Source: CAWKCE01 sp032127035 (GTDB lineage Bacteria; Actinomycetota; Actinomycetes; JAHEKZ01). From it: a DNA stretch of 64,000 nucleotides. The translations under genes and the position numbers were made by a program. The DNA lies in the NCBI GenBank assembly GCA_963848085.1, contig CAWKCE010000003.1, forward strand, positions 1,229,254-1,293,253. The letters are read 5' to 3'. The notes below the pieces were generated by a model that was not told the origin of the DNA, did no database searches, and was given only the letters and a program-made list of their open reading frames with translations. Positions 40,660 through 48,692 of the stretch are shown one piece after another (position 1 is the first letter of the stretch; every line of letters begins with the position of its first letter).

Positions 40660-40725
40660 GGCACCGCCCACCCGCGGACCGGCGGATTCGCCAAAGATCA
40701 CGCGATCGGCGGTGTCCGACGTGCC

Positions 40726-41802
40726 TCAGACGATGAGCAGTGGGCGGCCATGCGCGATCGCCGGGGTCGGGATGTGTTCCGCCGGCGGAACCGCCACCCG
40801 AAGCCTTCGTGCCCTCCGACCCGGGACGAAGCCATCGAGTCGTAGGCGCCAGTGGTCGTCGGGCCACACCAGGTCAACCGTGCCCCGGTCGCAGTCGTAC
40901 ACCGCTGTGTAGAGGGTGCCCCACGGCGCGTCGTCCACCGGCCGGTAGACCGGCGGACGCAGGAAGGTGTCCACCAGACGGGACGCGGTCATTCCGGGGT
41001 CTGCCACGGCGGCGAGCAGCGCTGCCTCGCGTTCCTCGGTCGCACAGAACTGCGCGTGCTCGTCCCACTCGGTCGCACCCTGCCGGTTGCCGGCCACGGC
41101 CACAGGCGACACCGACATCGGTCGGTCCGGGGCCACGTAGGCGATCACCGCCGCGCCCGAGCGGTCAACGAGCGCGATGTTGTACGACACCTGGACCGGG
41201 ACCCGGCCGAGGATCGCCAGGGCCTCCCCCACGTCCGCGGCCGTCTGGAGGACGTAGCGGACGACGATGCCCACTCCGAACCCGTGGCCGACCGCGGGGC
41301 GTCCCCCGAAGGCGATGGCGGCAGAGAGCCCGTGCTCGTTGACGCCGTCAAGCAAGCCGAGGACGCAGTCGCTCATCCCGAGGACGCGGGTGCCGCCCCA
41401 CCCGGTGGCCAGCACTGTCGCGTCGCACATCTGCGGGGGGTAGTCGTAGTTGCGGACCAGCAGGTTGCTGCCGTTGGTCCACGTGGCCAGCGAGCACGCG
41501 GCGAACAGCGGCGGTGGTGCCCAATGACTCAAGAACCGAGCCTCAAGGTCACCGCCTCCTACCGCGTCCACCAGTCGCTCGAAGTCGGGGAGCAGCTCGG
41601 GCAGATGCCGCCCGACCTGGCGCTTGCACTGCGCGTAGGTGGGCCGGGCCTCCTCACCATCCCTCAGGTACCACTGGCGGTAGGCGGGCCAGCCGATGGC
41701 GAACATTGCCGGCGCCTGCGCCGCAACGTCATCACCGCCATCGACGGCGTGAAAGGCCACATCCAGCTCGGTGACCTCATGCGCCCTTCCCGGCCCGGTC
41801 AT
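40726..41802 (-). CDS. C45-family autoproteolytic acyltransferase/hydrolase
   Basis: A 358-residue Ntn-hydrolase of the C45 group, related to acyl-CoA:6-aminopenicillanate acyltransferase and bile-salt-hydrolase-like enzymes. The predicted N-terminal nucleophile after self-cleavage is Cys103 in LFAACSLATW, followed by NLLVRNYDYPPQM and GVNEHGLSAAIAFGG, and the conserved Asn in VSYNIALVD. These enzymes cut or transfer acyl groups on amines. No export signal is seen. ATG 41802 has GGGAAG upstream and is divergent from the amidase gene 100 bp away. The acyl substrate is unknown. Confidence 0.82.
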   Translation of the reverse strand: MTGPGRAHEVTELDVAFHAVDGGDDVAAQAPAMFAIGWPAYRQWYLRDGEEARPTYAQCKRQVGRHLPELLPDFERLVDAVGGGDLEARFLSHWAPPPLFAACSLATWTNGSNLLVRNYDYPPQMCDATVLATGWGGTRVLGMSDCVLGLLDGVNEHGLSAAIAFGGRPAVGHGFGVGIVVRYVLQTAADVGEALAILGRVPVQVSYNIALVDRSGAAVIAYVAPDRPMSVSPVAVAGNRQGATEWDEHAQFCATEEREAALLAAVADPGMTASRLVDTFLRPPVYRPVDDAPWGTLYTAVYDCDRGTVDLVWPDDHWRLRLDGFVPGRRARRLRVAVPPAEHIPTPAIAHGRPLLIV

Positions 41803-41888
41803 CGTCGTCTTCCCGCTCTCTTGGGCATCCCCGCCCTCGACCGGCGGCTCCGGGGAGTATGCCTCCAAGCGGCCCAAGGGGTGCCGTC

Positions 41889-41894
41889 TAGGCT
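41889..41894 (+). promoter_or_regulatory. -10 hexamer, leaderless amidase gene
   Basis: TAGGCT ends eight bases before the ATG at 41903; no ribosome site is present. Confidence 0.45.
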
Positions 41895-41902
41895 CGATCG
41901 TC

Positions 41903-43342
41903 ATGGAACTCGCTGAGTACTCCCAGTTCGACGCGACCGGTCTGGCCGACTTGGTCCGACGCGGTGAGACGACCGCCGGGGACCTTGCCCGCTGCGCGAT
42001 CGAGGGCATCGCCAAGGTGGACGCCACGCTGGGTTCGGTTGTCGAGTCCTACGCCGACCGCGCCGAGGCGCTGGGATTCGAGTTCGCGCCGACTGGCCCC
42101 TTCGGCGGCGTCCCCACCTTCCTGAAGGACCTCTTCCATGGTGAGGCGGGCTCGGTGTGCGAGAACGGCAGCCGGCTCACCGAGGGCTGGGTCGTTCCGG
42201 CCGACTCCGAGTTCCCAGTGCGGATCCGTCGGTCGGGCCTGGTCAACCTGGGCCGGACCACCACATCGGAGTTTGGGATCCTCGGGACCACCGAGACCCT
42301 GGCTGCGGGCCGGACCTGCAGCCCCTGGAGCTCCGACCACATCGCCGGCGGTTCGAGCGGCGGCGCCGCAGCTGCCGTGGGGGCGGGGATCGTCCCGGTG
42401 GCCGCGGCCAGTGACGGCGGGGGCTCCATCCGGATCCCGGCGGCGTCCTGTGGGGTCGTCGGGCTCAAGCCGAGCCGCGGTCGGGTGACGTGGGGGCCGC
42501 ACATCGCCGAGGCCCTGATCGGTTGGGCGGTCCACTTCATGGTGAGTCGAAGCGTCCGCGACAGTGCCGGCCTGCTCGATGCTCTCCACGGGCCGCTGGC
42601 CGGCGACCCGTTCCACGTCGCCGCGCCGCGCCGAGCATTCGGTCAGGAGATCGGTGCCCCCGTCGAGCGGCTCCGGGTGGCGTACTGGTCGGACCCGTGG
42701 TCGGGAGCCGACGCCGACCCGCAGGTCGTCGCCGCGACCGAGGCGACCGCGCGGCTGCTCGAGGGGCTCGGCCACGACGTCGAGAACGCCCGTCCGCCCG
42801 TCGAGTGGGAGCCGTTCCTCCAGGCCATGACGGATGTCTGGGCGGCGGACAACGCGCACACGATCGACGGCATCGCGCACGTTCTCGGTCGGACGCCCTC
42901 CCCGGACAACCTGGAGGGATCCACCTTCGCCACCCTCGAGTACGGACGCACAGTGACCGCCGGCCGGCTGCTGGACGCCAAGGACGTGGCAAACCATGCG
43001 TCACGCGCCATGGGCTGGTTCTTCTCCACCTACGACGTCCTGCTCACTCCGACGCTGGGCACCTTGCCCGCGAGACTGGGGACGTACGACCCCACCGAGC
43101 GCCTCGAGCTGCATGAGCTGTTCGACCGCTGGTCAGCGATGGAGTCGTTCCTCCCGATCTTCAACGCGACCGGCCAGCCGGCCATCAGCCTTCCCTTGCA
43201 CACCAGCACGGAGGGCCTGCCGATCGGGATGCAGCTGGTCACCCGGTTCGGTGGCGAGTCCTTGCTGCTACGCCTGTCCGCCCAGCTCGAGGAGGCGCTG
43301 CCGTGGGCGCAGCGCCGGCCGCCGATCCACGTTGCAAGCTGA
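41903..43342 (+). CDS. Amidase-signature-family amidase
   Basis: A 479-residue amidase that hydrolyses a carboxamide to acid and ammonia or amine. The Ser-cisSer-Lys triad is present: Lys in PTFLKDLFHG, cis-Ser in AGGSSGGAAAAVGAG and the nucleophile in ASDGGGSIRIPAASCG. The C-terminal NATGQPAISLPLHTSTEGLPIGMQ is family typical. It begins an operon with the kinase-aminotransferase fusion (17-base gap) and is divergent from the C45 enzyme. Together they suggest release of an amino compound from an amide before further breakdown. Confidence 0.9.
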   Translation: MELAEYSQFDATGLADLVRRGETTAGDLARCAIEGIAKVDATLGSVVESYADRAEALGFEFAPTGPFGGVPTFLKDLFHGEAGSVCENGSRLTEGWVVPADSEFPVRIRRSGLVNLGRTTTSEFGILGTTETLAAGRTCSPWSSDHIAGGSSGGAAAAVGAGIVPVAAASDGGGSIRIPAASCGVVGLKPSRGRVTWGPHIAEALIGWAVHFMVSRSVRDSAGLLDALHGPLAGDPFHVAAPRRAFGQEIGAPVERLRVAYWSDPWSGADADPQVVAATEATARLLEGLGHDVENARPPVEWEPFLQAMTDVWAADNAHTIDGIAHVLGRTPSPDNLEGSTFATLEYGRTVTAGRLLDAKDVANHASRAMGWFFSTYDVLLTPTLGTLPARLGTYDPTERLELHELFDRWSAMESFLPIFNATGQPAISLPLHTSTEGLPIGMQLVTRFGGESLLLRLSAQLEEALPWAQRRPPIHVAS

Positions 43343-43359
43343 GCAGAACGGAGCCGACA

Positions 43360-45699
43360 GTGAGCCCTCACGGCGAGGTCGACTCGGTGCTGCGGACGCC
43401 ACCGCCACGGTTCTCGGAGGCGGCTGCCCTCGAGCTCGCGCGGGAGACCTTCTCGGTAGACGCGGTGGCGGCCCGTAACCTCGGCAGCGAGCGCGACCAA
43501 GCCTTCCTCCTGTCCGGTCCGGACGGGAACCCCGCGGCGGTCGTGAAGGTGTCCAACACCGCAGAGGACCCGGCCACCCTGGACATGGAGTCGCTGGCAG
43601 CCCTTCACGTCGGCCGAGTCGACCCGACGCTGCCGGTGGCAGTACCCCGCCCGGTCCCCGGCGCCGAGAGCCAGCAGCCCGAGTCCTACCGGGCACCCTT
43701 CTCCGACCCGGCGGGTGCGCACTGGGTCCGCTGCTACGACGTCATGCCAGGGCGGGGACGGGCGGACGCCGCCACGTTCGACGACTTCGCTGTCGCTGCG
43801 TGGGGCGAGACCACCGCTCGAGTGGGCCGCGCGTTGCGCAGCTTCTTCCACCCCAAGGCCCAGCGGACGATGCTGTGGGACGTCCAGCACACGCTCCGGT
43901 GCCGTCCCATGGTTGGCGACATCGCCGACCCGCAGATGCGACGAGCCGTGGAACAGGTGCTCGACCGATTCGAGCACGTGGTGGCACCGGCCTGGCCCCG
44001 GCTCCGAGCACAAGTCGTCCACAGCGACCTGACCGTCGACAATGTCCTCGTCGACGAGCTGGGGCTGGTCAGCGGCATCGTGGACTTCGGGGACATGTGC
44101 TACTCCGCCCTCGCTATCGACGTGGTTGCGGTTCTCGACTCGCTGTCTGACGGTCGAGAGTTCCCCGAGCCCTTCCGGGCGGCGCGCCTCATGCTCGACG
44201 GCTACCAGCGCATCACCCCCCTGGAGCCCGAGGAGCTGCGGCTGATGGGTGAGATGTGGGCGGCGCGATGCGCGGTCACGATCGCCATCAGCTCCTGGCG
44301 GTCCGCGCAGGGGCTCGAGGACGCCGAGTTCTCGCAGCGCTACAACCATGTGTCCTTCGCGACGATCGACACCTTCCTCGGCATGGGATGGGACCGGGTC
44401 GCCGCCGAGCTCGGCGCCCCCGGTCCGACCGTCACCGACGTGTCGCTGGTGGACCGTCGCGACGCCGCCATGGGCCCGGCACTCGAGCCGCTGAGCTACC
44501 AGCCGCCCCTGCACCTCGTGGCGGCCAACGGCGTGTGGATGTCGGACGCGGACGGTCGTGCCTACCTCGACGCGTACAACAACGTCCCCTGCGTCGGTCA
44601 TAGCCATCCCCGCGTCACCGAGGCAATCGCCCGGCAGTCGCGCACCCTGAACACGAACCTGCGCTACCTGAACGAGGGTGCCGTTGAGCTCGCGGAACGG
44701 CTGGTGGCGACCTGCGGAGGGCGACTCGACACCGTCCTTTTCGTGAACTCCGGGTCCGAGGCGAACGACCTGGCCTGGCGGCTGGCGACCCAGTTCACCG
44801 GCAACACCGGCGGGCTGTGCACGTCGTTCGCCTACCACGGCGTCTCGGACGCCATCGTTGCCCTGTCGCCGGAGTCCTGGCCAGGCGGCAGGCAGCCGGA
44901 CCACATCGAGGTGTGGGCCCCACCCGACACCTACCGCGGGACCAACGTGGGCACCGGGGGCTTCGTCTCGGCACTCGAGCGGCTGCGAGCCAGGGGCGTC
45001 GCGCCCGCAGTGACCATTCTCGACGGCGTCCTGACGAGTGACGGGTTCTTCGACCTCGACCCGACCTACGTGCAGGAGCTGGTTCGACTCACCCGCGAGG
45101 CGGGCGGGTTGTGGGTAGCCGACGAGGTCCAGGGCGGCCATGCCCGCACCGGGGATGCGATGTGGTCCTACCAGCGGTTCGGCATCGAGCCGGACTTCGT
45201 GACGCTGGGCAAGCCCATGGGCAACGGGCACCCGGTGGCAGCGGTCATCACCCGGCGGGACATCGCCGAGCGGTTCGCGGAGGAGACATCGTTCTTCTCC
45301 ACGTTCGGGGGCAACCCGGTGTCTGTCGCGGCGGCGCTCGCGGTACTGGGGGTGCTGGAGGACGAGCGGGTTCTGTCTCGAGTGGCGTCGGCGGGACGGG
45401 CACTGCGAGCGGCGGTCTCGGAGCTGCAAGAGCGATACCCCCGCATCGGGGACGTCCGCGGGATGGGTCTGGCAAACGGCATCGAGCTGGTCACCGACCC
45501 CGACACCCGTACGCCGGACACGGAGCTGGCGTCAGCAGTGAAGGAGGGTATGCGGCATGCCGGCGTGCTCGTGGGGACGACCGGACCGAACGGGAACGTG
45601 CTCAAGGTCCGGCCGCCGTTGGCCTTCACCGATGCCCACGTGCACGCCTTCGCCAGCGCCCTGGACGAGACCCTTGGCCGCCTCGTCAGTAACGACTGA
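43360..45699 (+). CDS. Fusion of APH-type kinase and class III aminotransferase (hydroxylysine kinase/phospho-lyase type)
   Basis: A 779-residue fusion. Residues 1 to about 370 are an aminoglycoside-phosphotransferase-like kinase with catalytic loop starting at His221 (HSDLTVDNVL) and metal-binding Asp242 (VDFGDM). Residues 375-779 are a class III PLP enzyme with NSGSEANDLAWRLA, VADEVQGGHARTG and the PLP lysine Lys618 in TLGKPMGNGHPVAA. Such fusions led to recognition of the human pair hydroxylysine kinase plus 5-phosphohydroxylysine (or phosphoethanolamine) phospho-lyase. By analogy the protein would phosphorylate an amino alcohol and then eliminate phosphate and ammonia. The substrate is undetermined; the class III half might transaminate instead. 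Confidence 0.85.
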   Translation: MSPHGEVDSVLRTPPPRFSEAAALELARETFSVDAVAARNLGSERDQAFLLSGPDGNPAAVVKVSNTAEDPATLDMESLAALHVGRVDPTLPVAVPRPVPGAESQQPESYRAPFSDPAGAHWVRCYDVMPGRGRADAATFDDFAVAAWGETTARVGRALRSFFHPKAQRTMLWDVQHTLRCRPMVGDIADPQMRRAVEQVLDRFEHVVAPAWPRLRAQVVHSDLTVDNVLVDELGLVSGIVDFGDMCYSALAIDVVAVLDSLSDGREFPEPFRAARLMLDGYQRITPLEPEELRLMGEMWAARCAVTIAISSWRSAQGLEDAEFSQRYNHVSFATIDTFLGMGWDRVAAELGAPGPTVTDVSLVDRRDAAMGPALEPLSYQPPLHLVAANGVWMSDADGRAYLDAYNNVPCVGHSHPRVTEAIARQSRTLNTNLRYLNEGAVELAERLVATCGGRLDTVLFVNSGSEANDLAWRLATQFTGNTGGLCTSFAYHGVSDAIVALSPESWPGGRQPDHIEVWAPPDTYRGTNVGTGGFVSALERLRARGVAPAVTILDGVLTSDGFFDLDPTYVQELVRLTREAGGLWVADEVQGGHARTGDAMWSYQRFGIEPDFVTLGKPMGNGHPVAAVITRRDIAERFAEETSFFSTFGGNPVSVAAALAVLGVLEDERVLSRVASAGRALRAAVSELQERYPRIGDVRGMGLANGIELVTDPDTRTPDTELASAVKEGMRHAGVLVGTTGPNGNVLKVRPPLAFTDAHVHAFASALDETLGRLVSND

Positions 45700-45700
45700 C

Positions 45701-45717
45701 GACCGATACGTTCGGTC
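45701..45717 (+). terminator. Short hairpin after the fusion gene
   Basis: GACCGA, loop TACGT, TCGGTC begins two bases after the stop codon. A 6-bp stem without T tract; a possible weak terminator. Confidence 0.35.
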
Positions 45718-45753
45718 CAGGCAGCATCGGATCACCACGAGTCAGGAGCACCA

Positions 45754-46134
45754 ATGGCGCACCGAGTCAGGGTGGGAAGCGTCTCGGACTTCGCCGACGG
45801 AGAACTCCTCGCCGTCGACGCCGAAGGCACATCGGTGGTCGTCGCCCGAGACGGCGACACGTTCTGCGCGGCACGGAACCGATGCCCTCACATGGGCTTC
45901 CCGCTCAGCCGGGGGCCTGGCGGGGTGCGGTTCGACGACGGGGTCGTGCAGTGCCCCTGGCACAACTCCCGGTTCGAGGTGTGCTCCGGCGAGAACCTGG
46001 ACTGGGCGACTGGGTTTGCCGGGAAGTCAGTTCCCGGCTGGTCACGCCGGCTGGTCGCGCTGGGGAAGAAGCCAGTCCCGCTGACCACCTACCCAGTAGT
46101 GGTGGACGGTGACGACGTCTTCGTCGAGATCTGA
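45754..46134 (+). CDS. Rieske 2Fe-2S protein (intact copy)
   Basis: A 126-residue stand-alone Rieske domain protein. The cluster ligands are in CPHMGFPLS (Cys-x-His) and CPWHNSRFEVCSG (Cys-x2-His), followed by GENLDWATG and a C-terminal VVVDGDDVFVEI strand. It is probably a soluble ferredoxin serving an oxygenase or reductase not encoded nearby. ATG has CAGGAG upstream. A frameshifted second copy lies at 58640-59007, and the two bracket the paralogue-rich island. Confidence 0.88.
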   Translation: MAHRVRVGSVSDFADGELLAVDAEGTSVVVARDGDTFCAARNRCPHMGFPLSRGPGGVRFDDGVVQCPWHNSRFEVCSGENLDWATGFAGKSVPGWSRRLVALGKKPVPLTTYPVVVDGDDVFVEI

Positions 46135-46159
46135 CGCCCTCCCGCCTACGACGACGGCC

Positions 46160-46165
46160 TAAGGT
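46160..46165 (+). promoter_or_regulatory. -10 hexamer, leaderless zinc-finger microprotein
   Basis: TAAGGT is followed by six bases and then the ATG at 46172. The spacing is the same as for the other leaderless genes in the window and supports the micro-ORF as real. Confidence 0.45.
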
Positions 46166-46171
46166 CAGCCC

Positions 46172-46285
46172 ATGACAGACGACCGACTCACGTGCCCGAT
46201 CTGCCAGGCGCATATCGCAGACGCCGAGGCGATGATCGCCCACTTCGGCGCCGCACACCCCGAGGACGCCCCTCCCGGCGAATGA
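46172..46285 (+). CDS. 37-residue C2H2 zinc-finger microprotein
   Basis: A very short gene whose product has Cys8-x2-Cys11-x12-His24-x4-His29 (CPIC then HFGAAH). That is exactly the classical C2H2 spacing. It ends in an acidic Pro-rich tail. The start is supported by TAAGGT six bases upstream. Bacterial single C2H2 proteins of the Ros type are larger, so this is a minimal finger; it could bind nucleic acid or a protein partner. I do not know a characterised homologue. It lies 38 bases after the Rieske gene. Confidence 0.6.
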   Translation: MTDDRLTCPICQAHIADAEAMIAHFGAAHPEDAPPGE

Positions 46286-46459
46286 GAATGCCCATGACGG
46301 CCACGACGGTGCTCGACGCGGTTTCGGTCTGTCCGTAGCCGCGCTAGGTCAGCTGACCGGTCGGCGCGCTCCACCCGGGGCTTGTTCCCAAGTCCGCCCT
46401 CAGTCCGCCTGACCATGGCTACAGTGCGGCCATCTGGCCGTCGAGCCAAGGGGACAACG

Positions 46460-47617
46460 ATGAGGACGAGCCATCGCTCGGGGGTGGGCACAGTCGCCGT
46501 CCTGGTCGCAGGAGCCATCACTCTGGCCGGCCCCGCACTCGCCACGACCGCTCCGCCGGACTTCGGTGCCCCGTCGACAGCCGAGGCCACAACACCCAAG
46601 CCAAGCCGGATCACCGGGTTCCCGGCCTCCACCGTGAAGCTGTCGTTCGGCGCAGTTTTCAAGGCGACAGTCCGCGTACAGACCGGCGCCAGCTACGTCG
46701 CACGCCCGGTGACCCTCATGGGGCGGCGCTACGACGGCGCCGGATGGGGGCCTTGGGGAGTGCTCAGACGCGACCGGACCTCGTCCGACGGCCGTTACAC
46801 GGTCTCGTTCAGCAGGTCTGGCCCCTGGCAGCTACGGGTCGAGGCGCCTGCTACCGCAAGCGCCGCCGCCGCCGCGACCGCTGACAAGCCGGTCAAGCTT
46901 GCCGAGCCGGGCTGTCGGGGCCGAATGAGCTCGGTGGCGCATGGCGTGGCGTACACCACGTGCACCGCCAAGGTGGAAGGAATCAAAGCCTTCTACTTCG
47001 TGCCCAAGAACACGCCTCTCGGATCGGTGCGAGCGCCCAAGATTGCCTTCTACTTCCACGGCGACGCGGAGCCCTCGTACTGGCAGGACACCACCCAGTT
47101 CGACTATGCCGACCAGTGGACTCCCATGGCGTGGGCCCTCAACAAGGGTTACGTGGTCGCAGCACCTGTCGCACCCAAGTACGGCCCCGGCAAGCAGAAG
47201 TGGGGAGCCAGTCACGCCTTCACGAAGGCAACCGGACGTGCCCTGCGCAAGTTCAAGCGCGCCGTCGCTGCCTCGGGCGCTATGTACTGGTCGACTTCTG
47301 GCGGATCGGTGTATCTGGCCCGCTCCTACATCCCGTTCGTGGGTCACCTGATGCCAGGACCGATGGCCCTGAACTGCGGCGCGGATGTTCCCGCCTTCGG
47401 CTGGCGCTGGAGTCCGGCGAAGAACCGAAAGGCCCGCAACAAGCTCGATCTGCTCTTCAACCATGGCAGCCAGGACTTCCTCGCCTCGTATACGCGAGCC
47501 GCCCAAAGCTTCTACCGTGCCAAGGGATTCGACACGAAGTTGCGGACCTGGAAGGGCGCCGGCCACTGCGCACACCCCATCGCCGGTCCCACCATCGCCT
47601 GGTTCAAGTCACACTGA
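46460..47617 (+). CDS. Secreted alpha/beta-hydrolase-like esterase with N-terminal beta-sandwich
   Basis: A 385-residue exported protein. A signal peptide (VAVLVAGAITLAGPALA) is followed by a beta-rich domain (about residues 45-145, with YDGAGWGPWGVLRRDRTSSDGRY) resembling bacterial Ig-like modules. From about residue 165 comes an alpha/beta-hydrolase domain with FYFHGDAEP (oxyanion), the nucleophile elbow YWSTSGGSVY, Asp in NHGSQDFLASY and His in GAGHCAHP. It may be an extracellular esterase; the substrate is unknown. ATG 46460 was chosen because the signal peptide begins there. The GH16-like protein at 50.8 kb has a comparable N-terminal module. Confidence 0.72.
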   Translation: MRTSHRSGVGTVAVLVAGAITLAGPALATTAPPDFGAPSTAEATTPKPSRITGFPASTVKLSFGAVFKATVRVQTGASYVARPVTLMGRRYDGAGWGPWGVLRRDRTSSDGRYTVSFSRSGPWQLRVEAPATASAAAAATADKPVKLAEPGCRGRMSSVAHGVAYTTCTAKVEGIKAFYFVPKNTPLGSVRAPKIAFYFHGDAEPSYWQDTTQFDYADQWTPMAWALNKGYVVAAPVAPKYGPGKQKWGASHAFTKATGRALRKFKRAVAASGAMYWSTSGGSVYLARSYIPFVGHLMPGPMALNCGADVPAFGWRWSPAKNRKARNKLDLLFNHGSQDFLASYTRAAQSFYRAKGFDTKLRTWKGAGHCAHPIAGPTIAWFKSH

Positions 47618-47903
47618 GGAACGACCCGGGGCCACACGGCGCCGGTGGCCGCGGGGCCATCCCCACAGCCGGGGTGGAACAAGGCTCCGGACGTGGCCTG
47701 CCAGCATCTGGCACCCAGCGGATCACCGCGCAGCCGTTCCGGCCATGCCGGGCAGACCAATTTCCTCGGCATGTCAACCGGATCCGTTCCTGCGGCGACA
47801 TCCAGGTGGGACCGCAGCGGTCGGGGCCGCTGTGCTCGTGGTTCCGCGACGAACTCGAATCACGTGGCGGCAGGACCGCCGACCGACAAGCAGAGGAGAA
47901 GAC

Positions 47904-48545
47904 GTGACGTACATCGCGAAACCCCATCGGCCGAGGCGGGCGTCATTGCTCGTGACTTCGCTCCTGGCCATACTCAGCCTCGGCGGGCTCATGCTCACTG
48001 CGCCGGCGGCCAGCGCCGCGCCCCTGGAGAGCTATCGGTGGAGCTTCTCCGACAAGGTCGTCACCGACATCGGCTCGGAGTGCGGCTTCGGCTACGACGT
48101 GCAGGAGGAGTTCACCTTCGAGGGCAAGTACTCTCTCAGCACGGGTACGGCGAAGACCGGTGGCCAGTTCTTCCGCCAAAAGAACCTCGTGACGTACGCG
48201 GGCACCTTCACCAACCTGACCACCGGTGACTTCTTCACGGAGACCTGGCACACCAACTGGCGGGAGCTGCCAGCAACGCTGGTTGACCAGAGCGACTCCA
48301 TCGTCACCTACCAGACGAAGGAGAGCGGGGTCTGGGACACCATCCGGGACTCCACCGGCGCGGTCCGGTACCGCAGCGCAGGAAACCTGGTGTTCCAGTA
48401 CGTCTTCGACACCGAGGGTGACTCGGTACCGGGCGGGTTCGAACTGGACGAGCAGTTCCTCCGCACATCCGGGCACTGGACGACCTTCGACGCGGACTTC
48501 TGCGCCATCGTGGACGAGCTCATCGGCGACGAGCTCATCGGCTGA
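47904..48545 (+). CDS. Secreted protein of unknown function (paralogue of 60282-60872)
   Basis: A 213-residue exported protein with a clear signal peptide (LLVTSLLAILSLGGLMLTA) and likely cleavage after ASA. The mature part has SECGFGYDVQEEFTFEGKYS, TGGQFFRQKNLVTYAGTFTN and DEQFLRTSGHWTTFDADFC; a beta-sandwich or lipocalin-like fold is plausible. I do not recognise the family. GTG 47904 has AGAGGAGA upstream. About 100 bp before the gene are also conserved with the second copy (gcGGTCGGGGCCGC element), so the duplication included the regulatory DNA. Confidence 0.78.
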   Translation: MTYIAKPHRPRRASLLVTSLLAILSLGGLMLTAPAASAAPLESYRWSFSDKVVTDIGSECGFGYDVQEEFTFEGKYSLSTGTAKTGGQFFRQKNLVTYAGTFTNLTTGDFFTETWHTNWRELPATLVDQSDSIVTYQTKESGVWDTIRDSTGAVRYRSAGNLVFQYVFDTEGDSVPGGFELDEQFLRTSGHWTTFDADFCAIVDELIGDELIG

Positions 48546-48560
48546 GCCACTCCCCCATCG

Positions 48561-48606
48561 TCTGTGGGGTGGCTCCCGCTCTCCGGGGCTGGAGCCACCC
48601 CACAGA
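48561..48606. terminator. Very strong 16-bp hairpin between convergent genes
   Basis: TCTGTGGGGTGGCTCC (48561-48576) pairs perfectly with GGAGCCACCCCACAGA (48591-48606) across a 14-base loop. It begins 16 bases after the secreted-protein stop and ends 86 bases before the convergent membrane gene's stop. It is the best terminator candidate in the window. Confidence 0.75.
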
Positions 48607-48692
48607 AGTCTGGTGCAGATTACTGGCTCGGTCCTCACCCGTCGACGGTCGCGTCGTCCGACAAATCGGAGAAAGTCAGCATGCGGTGCACG

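Noticed and set aside
43030..45429. Long open frame (799 codons) on the - strand across the amidase end and the kinase-aminotransferase gene
   Set aside because: Low-complexity Arg/Gly/His-rich reading opposite a gene with full catalytic motifs; a typical high-GC shadow.
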